Notes under the pieces: model-generated
Databases searched by the model: none
Told to the model about the DNA's origin: nothing
The model's input: the letters and a program-made list of their open reading frames with translations, nothing else
Program-made: the position numbers and the translations under genes
NCBI RefSeq assembly: GCF_020532805.1
Contig: NZ_MQTQ01000072.1
Coordinates: 21,174 to 72,769 of the forward strand
Source of the DNA: Arthrobacter sp. SO5
GTDB taxonomy: Bacteria; Actinomycetota; Actinomycetes; Actinomycetales; Micrococcaceae
Reading direction: 5' to 3'
Length of the DNA: 51,596 nt
Part shown: piece after piece, positions 1 to 8,900 of the stretch
How the letters are laid out: every line of letters begins with the position of its first letter
Position numbering within the stretch: position 1 is the first letter of the stretch

Positions 1-535
1 GTGCCAGCTGCCCGAAGATCGACTCGGCGATGTTGTTGTTCCCCCGCCAGTCCGTGGCCCGCTCGGCGTAGGTGAACTGGTCCATGTAGTGGCCGCCGGT
101 GCTTCTGGCCAGTTCGCCGGCGGCCTGATAGACCTCGGAGGCATGGTCCACCAGGAGGACGGAGCCGCCGAACTGTTCGATCAGGGCGATCTTTTCCGGG
201 CTGGTGGTCCGGGTCATGACGGCGATGAACGGGAGGCCCAGCAGCTGGGCGAAATATGCTTCCGAAACCGCGGTGCTGCCGCTGGAGGCCTCCACGATGG
301 TGGTGCCCTCGGCAATCCAGCCGTTAACCAGTCCGAAGAGGAACAGCGACCGCGCCAGCCGGTGCTTGAGGCTCCCGGTGCGGTGCGTTGATTCGTCCTT
401 GAGGTACAGCTGGACGCCCCAGTGCTCCGGCAGCGGCACCGAATAGAGGTGGGTGTCGGCGGACCGGTTGTTTTCCGCGTTGATTCTGCGGATGGCCTCC
501 TCGGCCCAGGCCCGGTCCTGCGTGCGCTCTCTCAT
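1..535 (-). CDS. PLP-dependent cysteine desulfhydrase / cysteine synthase-family protein (3' part outside window)
   Basis: The reverse strand is open from an ATG at 533-535 to the left edge, giving 178 codons; the C-terminal half is missing. The protein is a fold-type II PLP enzyme of the cysteine synthase/cystathionine beta-synthase family. The segment [15 protein letters not shown] carries the probable Schiff-base lysine (K57), followed by an [12 protein letters not shown] phosphate-binding region. The [11 protein letters not shown] form, rather than the usual TGSFKDR, resembles the actinobacterial L-cysteine desulfhydrase group (Cds1, M. tuberculosis Rv3684), which converts cysteine to pyruvate, ammonia and sulfide. 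It diverges from the sulfurtransferase at 587 across only 51 bases, so a shared control region and a joint role in sulfur metabolism are inferred. A cysteine synthase-like role cannot be excluded. Confidence 0.8.
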   Translation of the reverse strand, partial: MRERTQDRAWAEEAIRRINAENNRSADTHLYSVPLPEHWGVQLYLKDESTHRTGSLKHRLARSLFLFGLVNGWIAEGTTIVEASSGSTAVSEAYFAQLLGLPFIAVMTRTTSPEKIALIEQFGGSVLLVDHASEVYQAAGELARSTGGHYMDQFTYAERATDWRGNNNIAESIFGQLA

Positions 536-586
536 CACCGGACCAGCCTACCCGCGGGGCTGCATGCCCACCGTTAGAGTGGGCGG

Positions 587-1423
587 ATGGACACCCTTAT
601 TGCTGCTGCGGAACTCAAGGCCCGGCTGGACTCCGGCGCGCGGACGGTCCTGCTGGACGTCCGCTGGGCGCTGGGTGACCCGCACGGCCGGGAGCACTAC
701 CTCGGGGCGCACCTCCCCGGTGCGGTGTACGTGGACCTCGCCACCGAGCTTGCCGGTCCCGCCGACCCGAGCCGCGGACGCCATCCTTTGCCTCCAGGAG
801 AGCAGTTCCAGCAGTCCGCCCGCGGCTGGGGTATCGGCAGCGGCGACGTCGTGGTGGCTTACGACGACACCGGCAACCTCGCCGCCGCCCGGCTCTGGTG
901 GATGCTGCGCAACGCAGGTTTCGCCGACGTCTTCCTGCTCGACGGCGGCCTGGCCGCCTGGCGCGCAGCGGGATTTCCGCTCGACGCCGGGCTGGTACAG
1001 CCGGCGCCCGGGGACGTCAGTCTTTCCGGGGACGCCATGCCCGTGATCGACGCCGGGCAGGCGGAGTTTTGGGGCCAGCAGGGACTGTTGCTCGATGCCC
1101 GTGCGGGGGAGCGCTACCGCGGTGAATTCGAGCCCGTGGACCCGCGGGCCGGGCACATCCCGGGAGCCGTGAGTGCCCCCACTGCGGATAACGTCGGCGC
1201 CGACGGCAGGTTCCTGCCGGCCGATGAGCTGCGGGAGCGCTTCACCCGCTTGGGCGTGCGACCCGACGTGCCCACCGCCGTGTACTGCGGTTCCGGCGTG
1301 ACCGCGGCCCATGAGATCGCGGCCCTGGAGATCGCCGGTTTCCCCGCCGCACTGTATCCAGGCTCGTTTTCGGAATGGTCCAATGATCCCTCCAACGAGG
1401 TTGTCACCGGCAGCGGAAAGTAG
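587..1423 (+). CDS. Sulfurtransferase, tandem rhodanese (3-mercaptopyruvate type)
   Basis: This 278-residue protein has two rhodanese domains, about residues 3-120 and 140-270. The C-terminal domain holds the active-site loop CGSGVTA with catalytic Cys234. CG[S/T]GVTA is typical of 3-mercaptopyruvate sulfurtransferases, whereas CRKGVTA is typical of thiosulfate sulfurtransferases, so the mercaptopyruvate activity is favoured by family knowledge. The N-terminal domain has no cysteine at the matching loop (DDTGNLAA), as expected for the inactive domain of tandem rhodaneses. The length is normal. The enzyme would move sulfane sulfur to thiophilic acceptors in the cytoplasm. It is divergent from the cysteine desulfhydrase-like gene, suggesting a cysteine/sulfide handling pair. 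Confidence 0.9.
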   Translation: MDTLIAAAELKARLDSGARTVLLDVRWALGDPHGREHYLGAHLPGAVYVDLATELAGPADPSRGRHPLPPGEQFQQSARGWGIGSGDVVVAYDDTGNLAAARLWWMLRNAGFADVFLLDGGLAAWRAAGFPLDAGLVQPAPGDVSLSGDAMPVIDAGQAEFWGQQGLLLDARAGERYRGEFEPVDPRAGHIPGAVSAPTADNVGADGRFLPADELRERFTRLGVRPDVPTAVYCGSGVTAAHEIAALEIAGFPAALYPGSFSEWSNDPSNEVVTGSGK

Positions 1424-1439
1424 TTGCGGCCAGGCGTAC

Positions 1440-2834
1440 TCAGTTAGGCCGCAGGGCTACCGATCCGCCGTCCGGCCCAGTCCGTTGCCGGGACCGCCGT
1501 TCGCCCTCTGTTCCCGGCGGCGGGGGAGCCGTGGAGTGGTAGCTGTGACCGGTGGGCGTCGTAAGTTGGAGCGTGTGTCTTGGCCCCGGTCGAGGGTGGG
1601 CGCTCCAGCCGGGGGCTTCTTTGGTGTGGTTGCAGGCTTCGCAGAGCCCGGCGCCGTTGGCCTGGTTCGTCGTTCCGCCGCTGCGCCAGGGGATGCTGTG
1701 GTCCAGATGCCGGATCGGGGCATCGCAATAGGGCGTCCGGCAGGTATCGTCGCGGGACAGAAGGAACCGGCGCAGACCGGGCGGGAAGAGCCGGGCCTTG
1801 GAATCCATCGCAACGAGCTCTCCGGTGCTGGGGGCGGTGTAGAGCCGGCGGAGCATTACGTTCATGGGCTGGTCCCGGTCCTCTGCCCCTGGTACGTCAG
1901 AGCTGTCCGTGCCCGTGTCCGCGCCCCGGATCAGGGTCCGGGCCCAGCCGGCGGGGACGATGCCGTAGCCGGGGAGCCGGGCGGGTTCGGCGTTGCCCTG
2001 GAACAGGGTGCGGTCGGTCATGACGAGCTGGATCTCGATGCCGCTGATCCCGCCGGCGGTGCCCGTGATGCGTTCGACCAGCGCATCGGCCATCAGCTGC
2101 CCGCGGGAGCGGGGGTCCCCGGCGGAGCGGACGGCATCGGCGTTCCGGGTCAGGGCGGCATGGACGGCGACGCCCTCGGCGACCGGGAGGAGCGCCGTCA
2201 GGTAGCACATGGTGTCCGGGGCCGGGCGGAGACAGACGTGCCGTTCGGACGCGGCGTGACTCGCGCGCTGCGTGACGGACCGGGGATCGCGCCGGTAGGC
2301 GGCGGTGCGGGCCGCGGCAATGATGGCCCGGTCCCCGGCCCCGTCGAAGGTTCCGGCATCGGCGGCGAGCTCCTCGTCGACGGCGCAGCGGTCCGCCGCG
2401 GGCAGGCAGGCAGTCTCCCGCACCAAGAGCGTGGCGCTCCATTCGTTCAGCTCCCCGGTCTCCAGCGCTGCGAGGGTGTGGGGCATTTCGGTGACGAGGG
2501 CTCTGGCGAGTCCCAGGAGCCGGCCGCCGCGGGCGGGGGATTCGCGCCGGGCCAGGGCGATCTGCGCGCCGACGCCGGCACCGAGCTCCGCGGCGGGGAC
2601 CCCGCTGCGGGCCTGGGCCCGGCGCTGCGCCAGATCAAAGGCCACCGTGATCCTCGCCTGCAGGGCGGCCTCGGCGCACTTGAGGTCCTCCAGGCCGCGG
2701 AGCTGGTCGATCAGCCCGGCGCCGCCGTCGTCGTCATCGCAAGGGCGGACCGCGGCCAGCAGACGGGCAACATCCGCAACCGTCGCGCCGCTTTCCGCCT
2801 TCTGAGCCACGTCGGGCCCCTGCTTGCCGTCCAT
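1440..2834 (-). CDS. DUF222 domain protein with C-terminal HNH endonuclease motif
   Basis: This 464-residue protein starts at an ATG at 2832-2834. The N-terminal two thirds are an Ala/Arg-rich helical DUF222 (13E12-repeat-like) region. The C-terminus, about residues 350-405, has an HNH nuclease signature: CRTPYC, then [14 protein letters not shown], then [14 protein letters not shown], with paired cysteines that probably bind zinc. This family is multicopy in many Actinobacteria and is often linked to mobile DNA, but its role is not established. The gene sits next to the less GC-rich patch with transposase remnants (2.85-3.2 kb), which fits mobile DNA. The strong open frame on the opposite strand is a GC-rich shadow. 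The family call is firm and the function is unknown. Confidence 0.88.
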   Translation of the reverse strand: MDGKQGPDVAQKAESGATVADVARLLAAVRPCDDDDGGAGLIDQLRGLEDLKCAEAALQARITVAFDLAQRRAQARSGVPAAELGAGVGAQIALARRESPARGGRLLGLARALVTEMPHTLAALETGELNEWSATLLVRETACLPAADRCAVDEELAADAGTFDGAGDRAIIAAARTAAYRRDPRSVTQRASHAASERHVCLRPAPDTMCYLTALLPVAEGVAVHAALTRNADAVRSAGDPRSRGQLMADALVERITGTAGGISGIEIQLVMTDRTLFQGNAEPARLPGYGIVPAGWARTLIRGADTGTDSSDVPGAEDRDQPMNVMLRRLYTAPSTGELVAMDSKARLFPPGLRRFLLSRDDTCRTPYCDAPIRHLDHSIPWRSGGTTNQANGAGLCEACNHTKEAPGWSAHPRPGPRHTLQLTTPTGHSYHSTAPPPPGTEGERRSRQRTGPDGGSVALRPN

Positions 2835-2944
2835 GGAAAAAGGCTATAGCGCACCTACGACATTAATACGGGAAAAGGTCTTGAGCCGGCATGACTCAGC
2901 AAGTTCCATCGAAGCTGGTGATGTGCCAGGCGGACATGACTTCC

Positions 2945-3180
2945 TAGGAGCCTGAAGTGAACCGCCCGAACCGCGCAGCGCGCCGGATGAGAGGCAAGTC
3001 CGACCCTCTGGACGCCTACCAAGCCGCCCAATCCTTACTCGACGGCCGAACCACATCTTTGACACACGTCAATTGCGGCCCGCTCCAGGAAATCCTCGAC
3101 AGCTACGCGCCGATGCTCCCAACCACGCCCTCTATCAGGTCGCCCCCTTCACGACCAGCCCCTCCTCAATTCCGGGAGCA
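2945..3180 (+). pseudogene. Decayed IS110-family transposase remnant
   Basis: From a GTG at 2957 the reading frame gives VNRPNRAARRMRGKSDPLDA, which closely resembles the conserved mid-part of IS110-family (DEDD) transposases. It is preceded in frame by a stop at 2945-2947 and is followed only briefly by recognisable sequence. About 100 bases on, in another frame (start near 3073), the string PNHALYQVA resembles the C-terminal block of the same family (NNALxxVAL). The intervening several hundred bases expected in an intact gene are gone. This is therefore an internally deleted and frameshifted relic. No terminal structures or bridge-RNA region could be recognised. Boundaries are approximate. 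Confidence 0.6.
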
Positions 3181-3320
3181 ACAGCAAGTCGGTGCGCTAT
3201 TGAAACCGCTGCGCCAGGTTCCGGCGTGTCTGCGAGAGCTGAGACAGTCCACGGCTCCTGGAACGTGCACAAAGTTTGAGACACCCCGTCGACGCGGTAC
3301 TGCGGCCGTGTCATGGCCGG

Positions 3321-3626
3321 TTATTCGAACATGGGTGAGAGGAACCGTCGCTCGTACCGTCGGATGCAGTCTGTTTGAGTTGCGAATCGAACTGCCTCGA
3401 TGCACTCGGGATCCACTGCTGCCGCTGATCGGTACTTCTCATAATCCGAGAGTGAAGGGAAGGTGAACAGGGCGAAGGCCTCGTCGCTGTCACCTTCGCT
3501 AGGAAGGAAGTAACCGTGATGCACTCCGCCCAGCCCGTTGACGAGGCGGATCCACCGCCGCCCATATTCTTCAAAGTCAGCGAGCTTGTTTGAATTGATC
3601 TCATATCGAAGGTGCACAGTGATCAC
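3321..3626 (-). CDS. NIPSNAP-family protein
   Basis: This 101-residue protein begins MITVHLRYEI and contains the family pattern of a dimeric alpha-beta barrel: an early strand, GRRWIRLVNGLGG, a glycine-containing HHGYFLPSEGDSDEAFALFTF turn, and YEKYRSA followed by DPECIEA. These match short bacterial NIPSNAP proteins, whose biochemical role is unknown. The ATG at 3624-3626 is the natural start. It lies in the less GC-rich patch between the IS110 relic and the GNAT gene, on the same strand as the latter (51 bases between them). Co-transcription with the GNAT gene is possible but not demonstrated. Confidence 0.78.
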   Translation of the reverse strand: MITVHLRYEINSNKLADFEEYGRRWIRLVNGLGGVHHGYFLPSEGDSDEAFALFTFPSLSDYEKYRSAAAVDPECIEAVRFATQTDCIRRYERRFLSPMFE

Positions 3627-3677
3627 AGATGCGTCCTCTTTCGTTAGACGTGCGGCGTGCTTGGGGCCAAAGGAGAT

Positions 3678-4166
3678 TCAGAAGCGAAGTTCCATGAAGA
3701 CGCTGTTTGGGTCCCGGGTGTAGTCCGCAAACGGCGGGCGCTCGGTGAATCCGTTGCGGACGTAGAGGCGACGTGCCGGAGCGAAATACTCATCGGTCCC
3801 TGTTTCAAGGCAGATCCGCTCGTAGTCGCGGCGCCGGGCTTCGTCCACGATGTGCCTGAGCATGAGGGTTGCTACGCCCCTGCCGCGTGCACTGGCCGTG
3901 GTGCGCATGGACTTGATCTCGCCAAACTGATGTGGGGTTCCCCGTGCAGGGTCATCCGGGGAATCGAGGAGTTTAAGGGCGCCGCATCCCAGGAGTTCGC
4001 CTTTTTCACGGGCTGTCCAGAACGTGATGGACGGTTCGGACAGTGCTGAGTGGGCTAACGCGTGCACGCTTTCGGCCGGAGATGTAGCAAACATGTCCGC
4101 TAGGTGTTCGCTGAGGAGTTGGTGGACGTCCCTGCGCGTGGGGTCGTCACGCTCAATCTGAATCAT
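3678..4166 (-). CDS. GNAT-family N-acetyltransferase
   Basis: This 162-residue protein is read from the ATG at 4164-4166. An upstream in-frame ATG at 4248-4250 would add 28 residues that look unlike the family, so the shorter start is preferred. The GNAT core is visible: a beta strand LLGCGALKLL, then EIKSMRTTASARGRGVATLML, which contains the acetyl-CoA pyrophosphate loop R/Q-x-x-G-x-G/A (ARGRGVA). This is followed by an ICLETGTDEYFAPARRLYVRNGF stretch typical of the C-terminal half. The length is normal. The substrate is unknown; small-molecule or amino-acid acetylation is the family default. It would be transcribed leftwards ahead of the NIPSNAP gene. Confidence 0.88.
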   Translation of the reverse strand: MIQIERDDPTRRDVHQLLSEHLADMFATSPAESVHALAHSALSEPSITFWTAREKGELLGCGALKLLDSPDDPARGTPHQFGEIKSMRTTASARGRGVATLMLRHIVDEARRRDYERICLETGTDEYFAPARRLYVRNGFTERPPFADYTRDPNSVFMELRF

Positions 4167-4390
4167 GCTCACAAATCTAATGGACCGGCCAGAGAAGATA
4201 GTTGCCGGAAGACCAAGAGACCATGCCGTGATCGACAGGCAACCGTCCACGACTGCTTGCCCGGCGCTTCAGAAGCAAAGCCGGATTTGACACCTCTAGG
4301 AGCATCATTTTTGCGGGAAGCGGTTTCCTAGCATCGCAGGGCGCACGCCTCTGATTGGCCACGCTCCGCCCCCGGGGGTAGCGTCGGACC

Positions 4391-5551
4391 ATGACTCCAG
4401 GACGCCCCGTACCGCCACCCCTTGCCAGGCCGTTGCCCGACCTCACGGATCCGATCGATGCCGGGTCCGCCGGCCCCACGCTCGCCGCCGCCTACGGTGC
4501 CACCGCCAGCGACAGCGGCCTCGTACCGCTGACCGTCGCCCGCCGTGCGCCGAAGGCGGACGACGTCGAGATTGCCATCGAGTTCTGCGGCCTCTGCCAC
4601 TCGGATGTCCACGCCACCCGCGGCGAATGGGGCGGCGACACCTACCCCCTGGTCCCTGGCCACGAGATCGTCGGCCGGGTGGCCCGGGTGGGCTCCGCCG
4701 TCGACGACTTCACCCCCGGTGAACTCGTGGGGGTGGGCTGCATGGTCGATTCCTGCCGCGAGTGCGACAGTTGCCTCGACGGCCTCGAGCAGTACTGCGA
4801 AAACGGCATGGTGGGAACGTACGGAGCCAAGGATGCCCGCAACGACGGCGCCATCACCCAGGGCGGGTACGCCACCTCGATCGTGGTGGACCGCAGCTAC
4901 GTCCTGCGGGTCCCGGAGGGCCTGGACCCTGCCGCCGCGGCGCCCCTGCTGTGCGCCGGGATCACCACCTTCTCCCCGCTGCGCCACTTCGACGTCGAGG
5001 AGGGCGACGTCGTCGGCGTCGTCGGGCTCGGCGGCCTCGGCCATATGGCCGTCAAGATCGCCAAGGCCATGGGTGCAAAGGTCAAGGTCTTCACGACGTC
5101 GGAGCAGAAGTTCGCTGCAGCCCGCGAACTGGGTGCCGACGACGTCGTCCTCTCCATGGACCCGGCGGCGATGGAGGCCGCGGACCGCAGCATCGACGTC
5201 ATCATCGACACCGTCGCCGCGCCCCACGACCTCAACCCCTACTTCCGTACCCTGCGCCTGGACGGCGCACTCTTCCAGCTGGGCCTGCCCTCCGAGGCGA
5301 TGCCGCCAGTGAACCCCGGTGCACTGATCCGGCGCCGGATCGCGTATGCGGGGTCGCTGATCGGCGGCATCGCGGAGACCCAGGAGATGCTGGACTTCTG
5401 CGCCGGGCACGGTGTGGTGTCCGACGTCGAGGTGGTCAGCGCGGACCGGCTGAACGAAGCATATGACCGCATGGTTGCCGGCGACGTGAAGTACCGTTTT
5501 GTCCTGGACGTCAGCACCCTGGGGTCCCCGACGGATAAGGCGGACGCATGA
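4391..5551 (+). CDS. Zinc-dependent alcohol dehydrogenase (YahK/cinnamyl-alcohol dehydrogenase type)
   Basis: This 386-residue medium-chain dehydrogenase has catalytic zinc ligands in GLCHSD (Cys69) and PGHE (His91). A structural zinc site is formed by Cys122, Cys125, Cys128 and Cys136. The nucleotide-binding glycine motif is VGLGGLGHMAVK. CGLCHSDVH plus the GATAS-like N-terminus points to the YahK/AdhC aldehyde reductase subgroup, usually NADPH-dependent. About 30 residues precede the usual AAAYGA start, so the true start could be internal, but no better initiator was seen. The stop overlaps the start of the HIT gene by four bases (ATGA), indicating translational coupling. The physiological substrate is unknown. 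Confidence 0.9.
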   Translation: MTPGRPVPPPLARPLPDLTDPIDAGSAGPTLAAAYGATASDSGLVPLTVARRAPKADDVEIAIEFCGLCHSDVHATRGEWGGDTYPLVPGHEIVGRVARVGSAVDDFTPGELVGVGCMVDSCRECDSCLDGLEQYCENGMVGTYGAKDARNDGAITQGGYATSIVVDRSYVLRVPEGLDPAAAAPLLCAGITTFSPLRHFDVEEGDVVGVVGLGGLGHMAVKIAKAMGAKVKVFTTSEQKFAAARELGADDVVLSMDPAAMEAADRSIDVIIDTVAAPHDLNPYFRTLRLDGALFQLGLPSEAMPPVNPGALIRRRIAYAGSLIGGIAETQEMLDFCAGHGVVSDVEVVSADRLNEAYDRMVAGDVKYRFVLDVSTLGSPTDKADA

Positions 5552-5976
5552 GCACTCTCTTCACCAAAATCATCAACGGCGAGATCCCGGGCCGCTTCGT
5601 CTGGCGCGAGGATGACGTCGTCGCGTTCCTGACGGCGGGCCCGCTCGCCGACGGCCACACGCTCGTGGTGCCAACCGAGGAAGTGGACCGCTGGACGGAC
5701 GCTTCCCCGGAACTCCTCGCCCGGGTCATGGAGGTTGCGCGCAGGATCGGCGCAGTCCAGGTGGACGTATTCGGCGCGGCCCGGGCCGGGCTGATCGTGG
5801 CCGGCTACGAGATCAATCATCTGCACGTCCACGTGTGGCCCTCCGACTCGATGGCCGACTTCGACTTCGGCGCGGTGGACCAGCACCCCGACCCCGCCCG
5901 GCTGGACGCCAACGCCGAGAAACTCCGCGAAGGCCTCCGCACGGCGGGCTACGCGGAGCAGGTACCCGACGCCTAG
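5548..5976 (+). CDS. HIT-family protein (histidine-triad nucleotide hydrolase)
   Basis: This 142-residue protein contains the histidine triad HLHVHVW at residues 91-97, with His91, His93 and His95 visible, and the N-terminal SLFTKIINGEIP-like opening of the Hint branch. Hint proteins hydrolyse nucleoside 5'-phosphoramidates and similar adducts in the cytoplasm; the exact substrate here is unknown. The ATG overlaps the dehydrogenase stop in an ATGA arrangement, so the two are almost certainly co-transcribed. It converges with hrpA, leaving only 11 bases between stops. Confidence 0.92.
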   Translation: MSTLFTKIINGEIPGRFVWREDDVVAFLTAGPLADGHTLVVPTEEVDRWTDASPELLARVMEVARRIGAVQVDVFGAARAGLIVAGYEINHLHVHVWPSDSMADFDFGAVDQHPDPARLDANAEKLREGLRTAGYAEQVPDA

Positions 5977-5979
5977 GAT

Positions 5980-5996
5980 CCGGCCCGCTAGGCCGG
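5980..5996. terminator. Short convergent hairpin between HIT gene and hrpA
   Basis: A perfect 6-bp stem (CCGGCC/GGCCGG) with a 5-base loop spans the 11-base gap between the convergent stops and runs into the hrpA stop. No T-tract is visible, so intrinsic termination is weakly supported. Confidence 0.3.
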
Positions 5997-8900
5997 CGCC
6001 AGCGCCTTGTTCAGCACGGCCCGGATCCGCTTTTCGGAGACCGAATAGGCAGTCCCGAGTTCGACGGCGAAGAGGCTCACCCGCAGCTCTTCGATCATCC
6101 AGCGGACCTGGGTTAACTCCGAGCCTGCCCTCCGGCCGGGCAGCAGCGCCGACGCGGCGTCGTCGTAGTCGTCCTCCAGGGCCTGGACCGCCGTCATGTG
6201 GAGGGCGTCGCGCTGGACGTTGCCGGGAAGCTTTTCGAGGCGCTTCTCGATGGCGGCGAGGTAGCGCGGCAGCTGGCTGAGCTGGGCGTAACCCGTGCGT
6301 GCTACAAAACCGGGGTAGACCAGCTGCTCCAGCTGGCTCCTGACGTCGTTGAGGGCGCTGATCAGGGCCAGGCTGGTGGTGCCCTTGAGCTGCTTCTCGA
6401 TCCGCCGGGTGCTCGCGAGGATACGTTCGACGACGGCAGTGACGGTGAAGACCGTGTCGATCAGCTCGGCCCGGACCTTCTCATAGAGCGCGTTGAAAGA
6501 GGTTTCGTCCCACGGGAGCTCGGCGGGGGTGAGTTTGTCGATCGCGGCGAGGGAACAGTCCGCGATGAGGGCTGTCACCGAGCCGTGCGGGTTCTGGCTG
6601 AACGTTAGCTTTTCGGTGTTGTTCAGGTGCTCCAGGACGTAGCGGTCCGGCGGCGGAACTCTCAGCGCGAGGAGGCGGATGACGCCGCCGCGCATGGCCG
6701 GTTCCTGTTCGGTGCCGGTCTGGAACAACCGCAGGGCCACGGAGCTCCCCTCATCCACGAGCGCAGGGTAGCCGGTGACGGTGTGGCCCTTGACCATGCC
6801 CTGAACCTGGCGCTGCACTGTTCCGAAGGACCAGGCGGTGAGGCCTGATTTCTCCACGAAGCCCGTCGAGGCGGCCGAGAGCGTCCCGGCCGCCGGGCCG
6901 GCGCCGTTTCCGGAGGCCTGAGCAGCCGCCCGGGCCCCGGTCTTCGGTGCGGTGGTCGCCGGGGTGGCGCCCAGTGACTCGGCGATGGCGCGGCGGGTGG
7001 CCGGTGCCAGCCGTTCCTGCAGCGCCGGGAGGTCCTTGCCCTCGTCCAGCACCTTGCCCCGGGAATCCACCACGCGGAAACTGACGCGCAGATGTGAAGG
7101 CACGGCATCCCAGTTCCAGGATTTCGGCGGGACGACCTGCCCGCGGATCCGGCGCAGGACCAGCTCCAGCGAGGCTTCGAGCTCGTCGGCGGCCGGATCG
7201 AAGTCGGTTTCCAGGGCGGCCACGGCCTGGCGGGCCACATCGGGCGCCGGAACAAAGTTCTTGCGGATCTGCTTGGGGAGCGACTTGATCAGGGCCGTCA
7301 CCAATTCCACCCGCTGGCCCGGAATGAGCCAGCGGAAGGCGGCGTCGTCGAGCTGGTTCAGGAACAGAACGGGCACCTCGGCCGTGACGCCGTCGGACGG
7401 GTTGGGCGGCGAGCCGGGCGCGACAGGGTGGAATTCGTAGCTCAGCGGCAGCTCGAAGCCCTTGTGCAGCAGGGACTTCGGGTAGGCGGAGTCATCGAGG
7501 GCATCGGCGTCTTCACTGATCAGCAGAGCCTGGTCGAAATCGAGCAGCGCGGGGTCCTGCTGCCGCGCGTCCTTCCACCACTTGTCGAAGTGCCGCTCGG
7601 ACACGACGTTTTTGCCGATCCGGGCGTCATAGAACTCGAAGAGCGTCTCGTCGTCCACGAGGATGTCCCGGCGCCGCATCCGCGCCTCAAGCTCTTCGAC
7701 CTCGTGGAGCAGCGCCCGGTTGCGGTGGAAGAACTTGTGGTGGGTCTGCCAGTCGCCCTCGACCAGGGCGTGGCGGATGAACAGCTCCCGGCAGAGCTCT
7801 GGGTCCACTGTGCCGTAGTTGATTCGGCGGCTCGGAATGATCGGTACGCCGTAGAGTGTGACCTTTTCATGGGCCATCACCGAGCCCATCTTCTTGGACC
7901 AGTGCGGCTCGCTGTAGCTGCGCTTGAGAAGGTCCGGGGCCACCTGCTCAACCCAGAGCGGATCGAATTTCGCGGCCACCCGGGCCCACAGCCGGCTCGT
8001 CTCCACCAGTTCGGCAGCCATCACGAAGGTGGGGGACTTTTTGAACAGCGCCGAGCCGGGGAAGACCGCGAAGCGGCTGCCGCGGGCGCCGGCGTACTCC
8101 CGCTTGCGCTCGTCGAGGATGCCGATGTGGCTCAGCAGGCCCGCGAGCAGGCTGATGTGGATGCTCTCGTGGTTGCCCACGGGATCGGCCAGGCGCTGGT
8201 TGTCCAGGCTGATGCCCAGCGGCCGGGCGAGCTGGCGCAGCTGGGCGAAGAGGTCCTGCCATTCGCGCACGCGCAGGTAGTTGATGAACTCGGCGCGGCA
8301 GAGCCGGCGGAACGCCGTGGAGGAGAGTTCCTGCTGCTTTTCCTGGAGGTAGTTCCAGAGGTTCAGGAACCCGGTGAAATCCGAGTTCTCGTCCCGGAAC
8401 CGCGCGTGTTTCTCCGCGGCGAGCTGCTGCTTGCCTGAGCCGTCCCCTTGGGGACGCTCGCGCGGGTCCTGGATGGTCAGCGCGGCCGCCAGGATCATGA
8501 CTTCGCGGACGCAGCCGCGCTTGCCGGATTCGACGATCATCCGGCCAAGCCGCGGGTCCACAGGCAGCTGGGCAAGCTGCTGCCCGACGGCGGTCAGGCC
8601 GCCGGAGGCCGGCGGCCGGAGTGCGCCGAGTTCGCGCAAGAGGGTGACGCCGTCGTTGATGGCCCGCGAATCCGGCGGTTCCACGAACGGGAAGTTCTCC
8701 ACGTCCTTGGGCCCCCGGGCCACGCCCATGGCGGTCATCTGCAGGATCACGGCGGCGAGGTTGGTGCGCAGGATCTCCGGGTCGGTGAACGGCGGCCGGG
8801 ACTCGAAGTCCTCCGCCGAGTACAGCCGGATGGCGATGCCGTCCGAGACGCGGCCGCAGCGGCCGGAGCGCTGGTTCGCCGAGGCCTGGGATACCCGCTC

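Noticed and set aside
89..446. Plus-strand frames within the cysteine desulfhydrase-like gene
   Set aside because: The minus-strand frame encodes a recognisable PLP enzyme, so the plus-strand frames are shadows.
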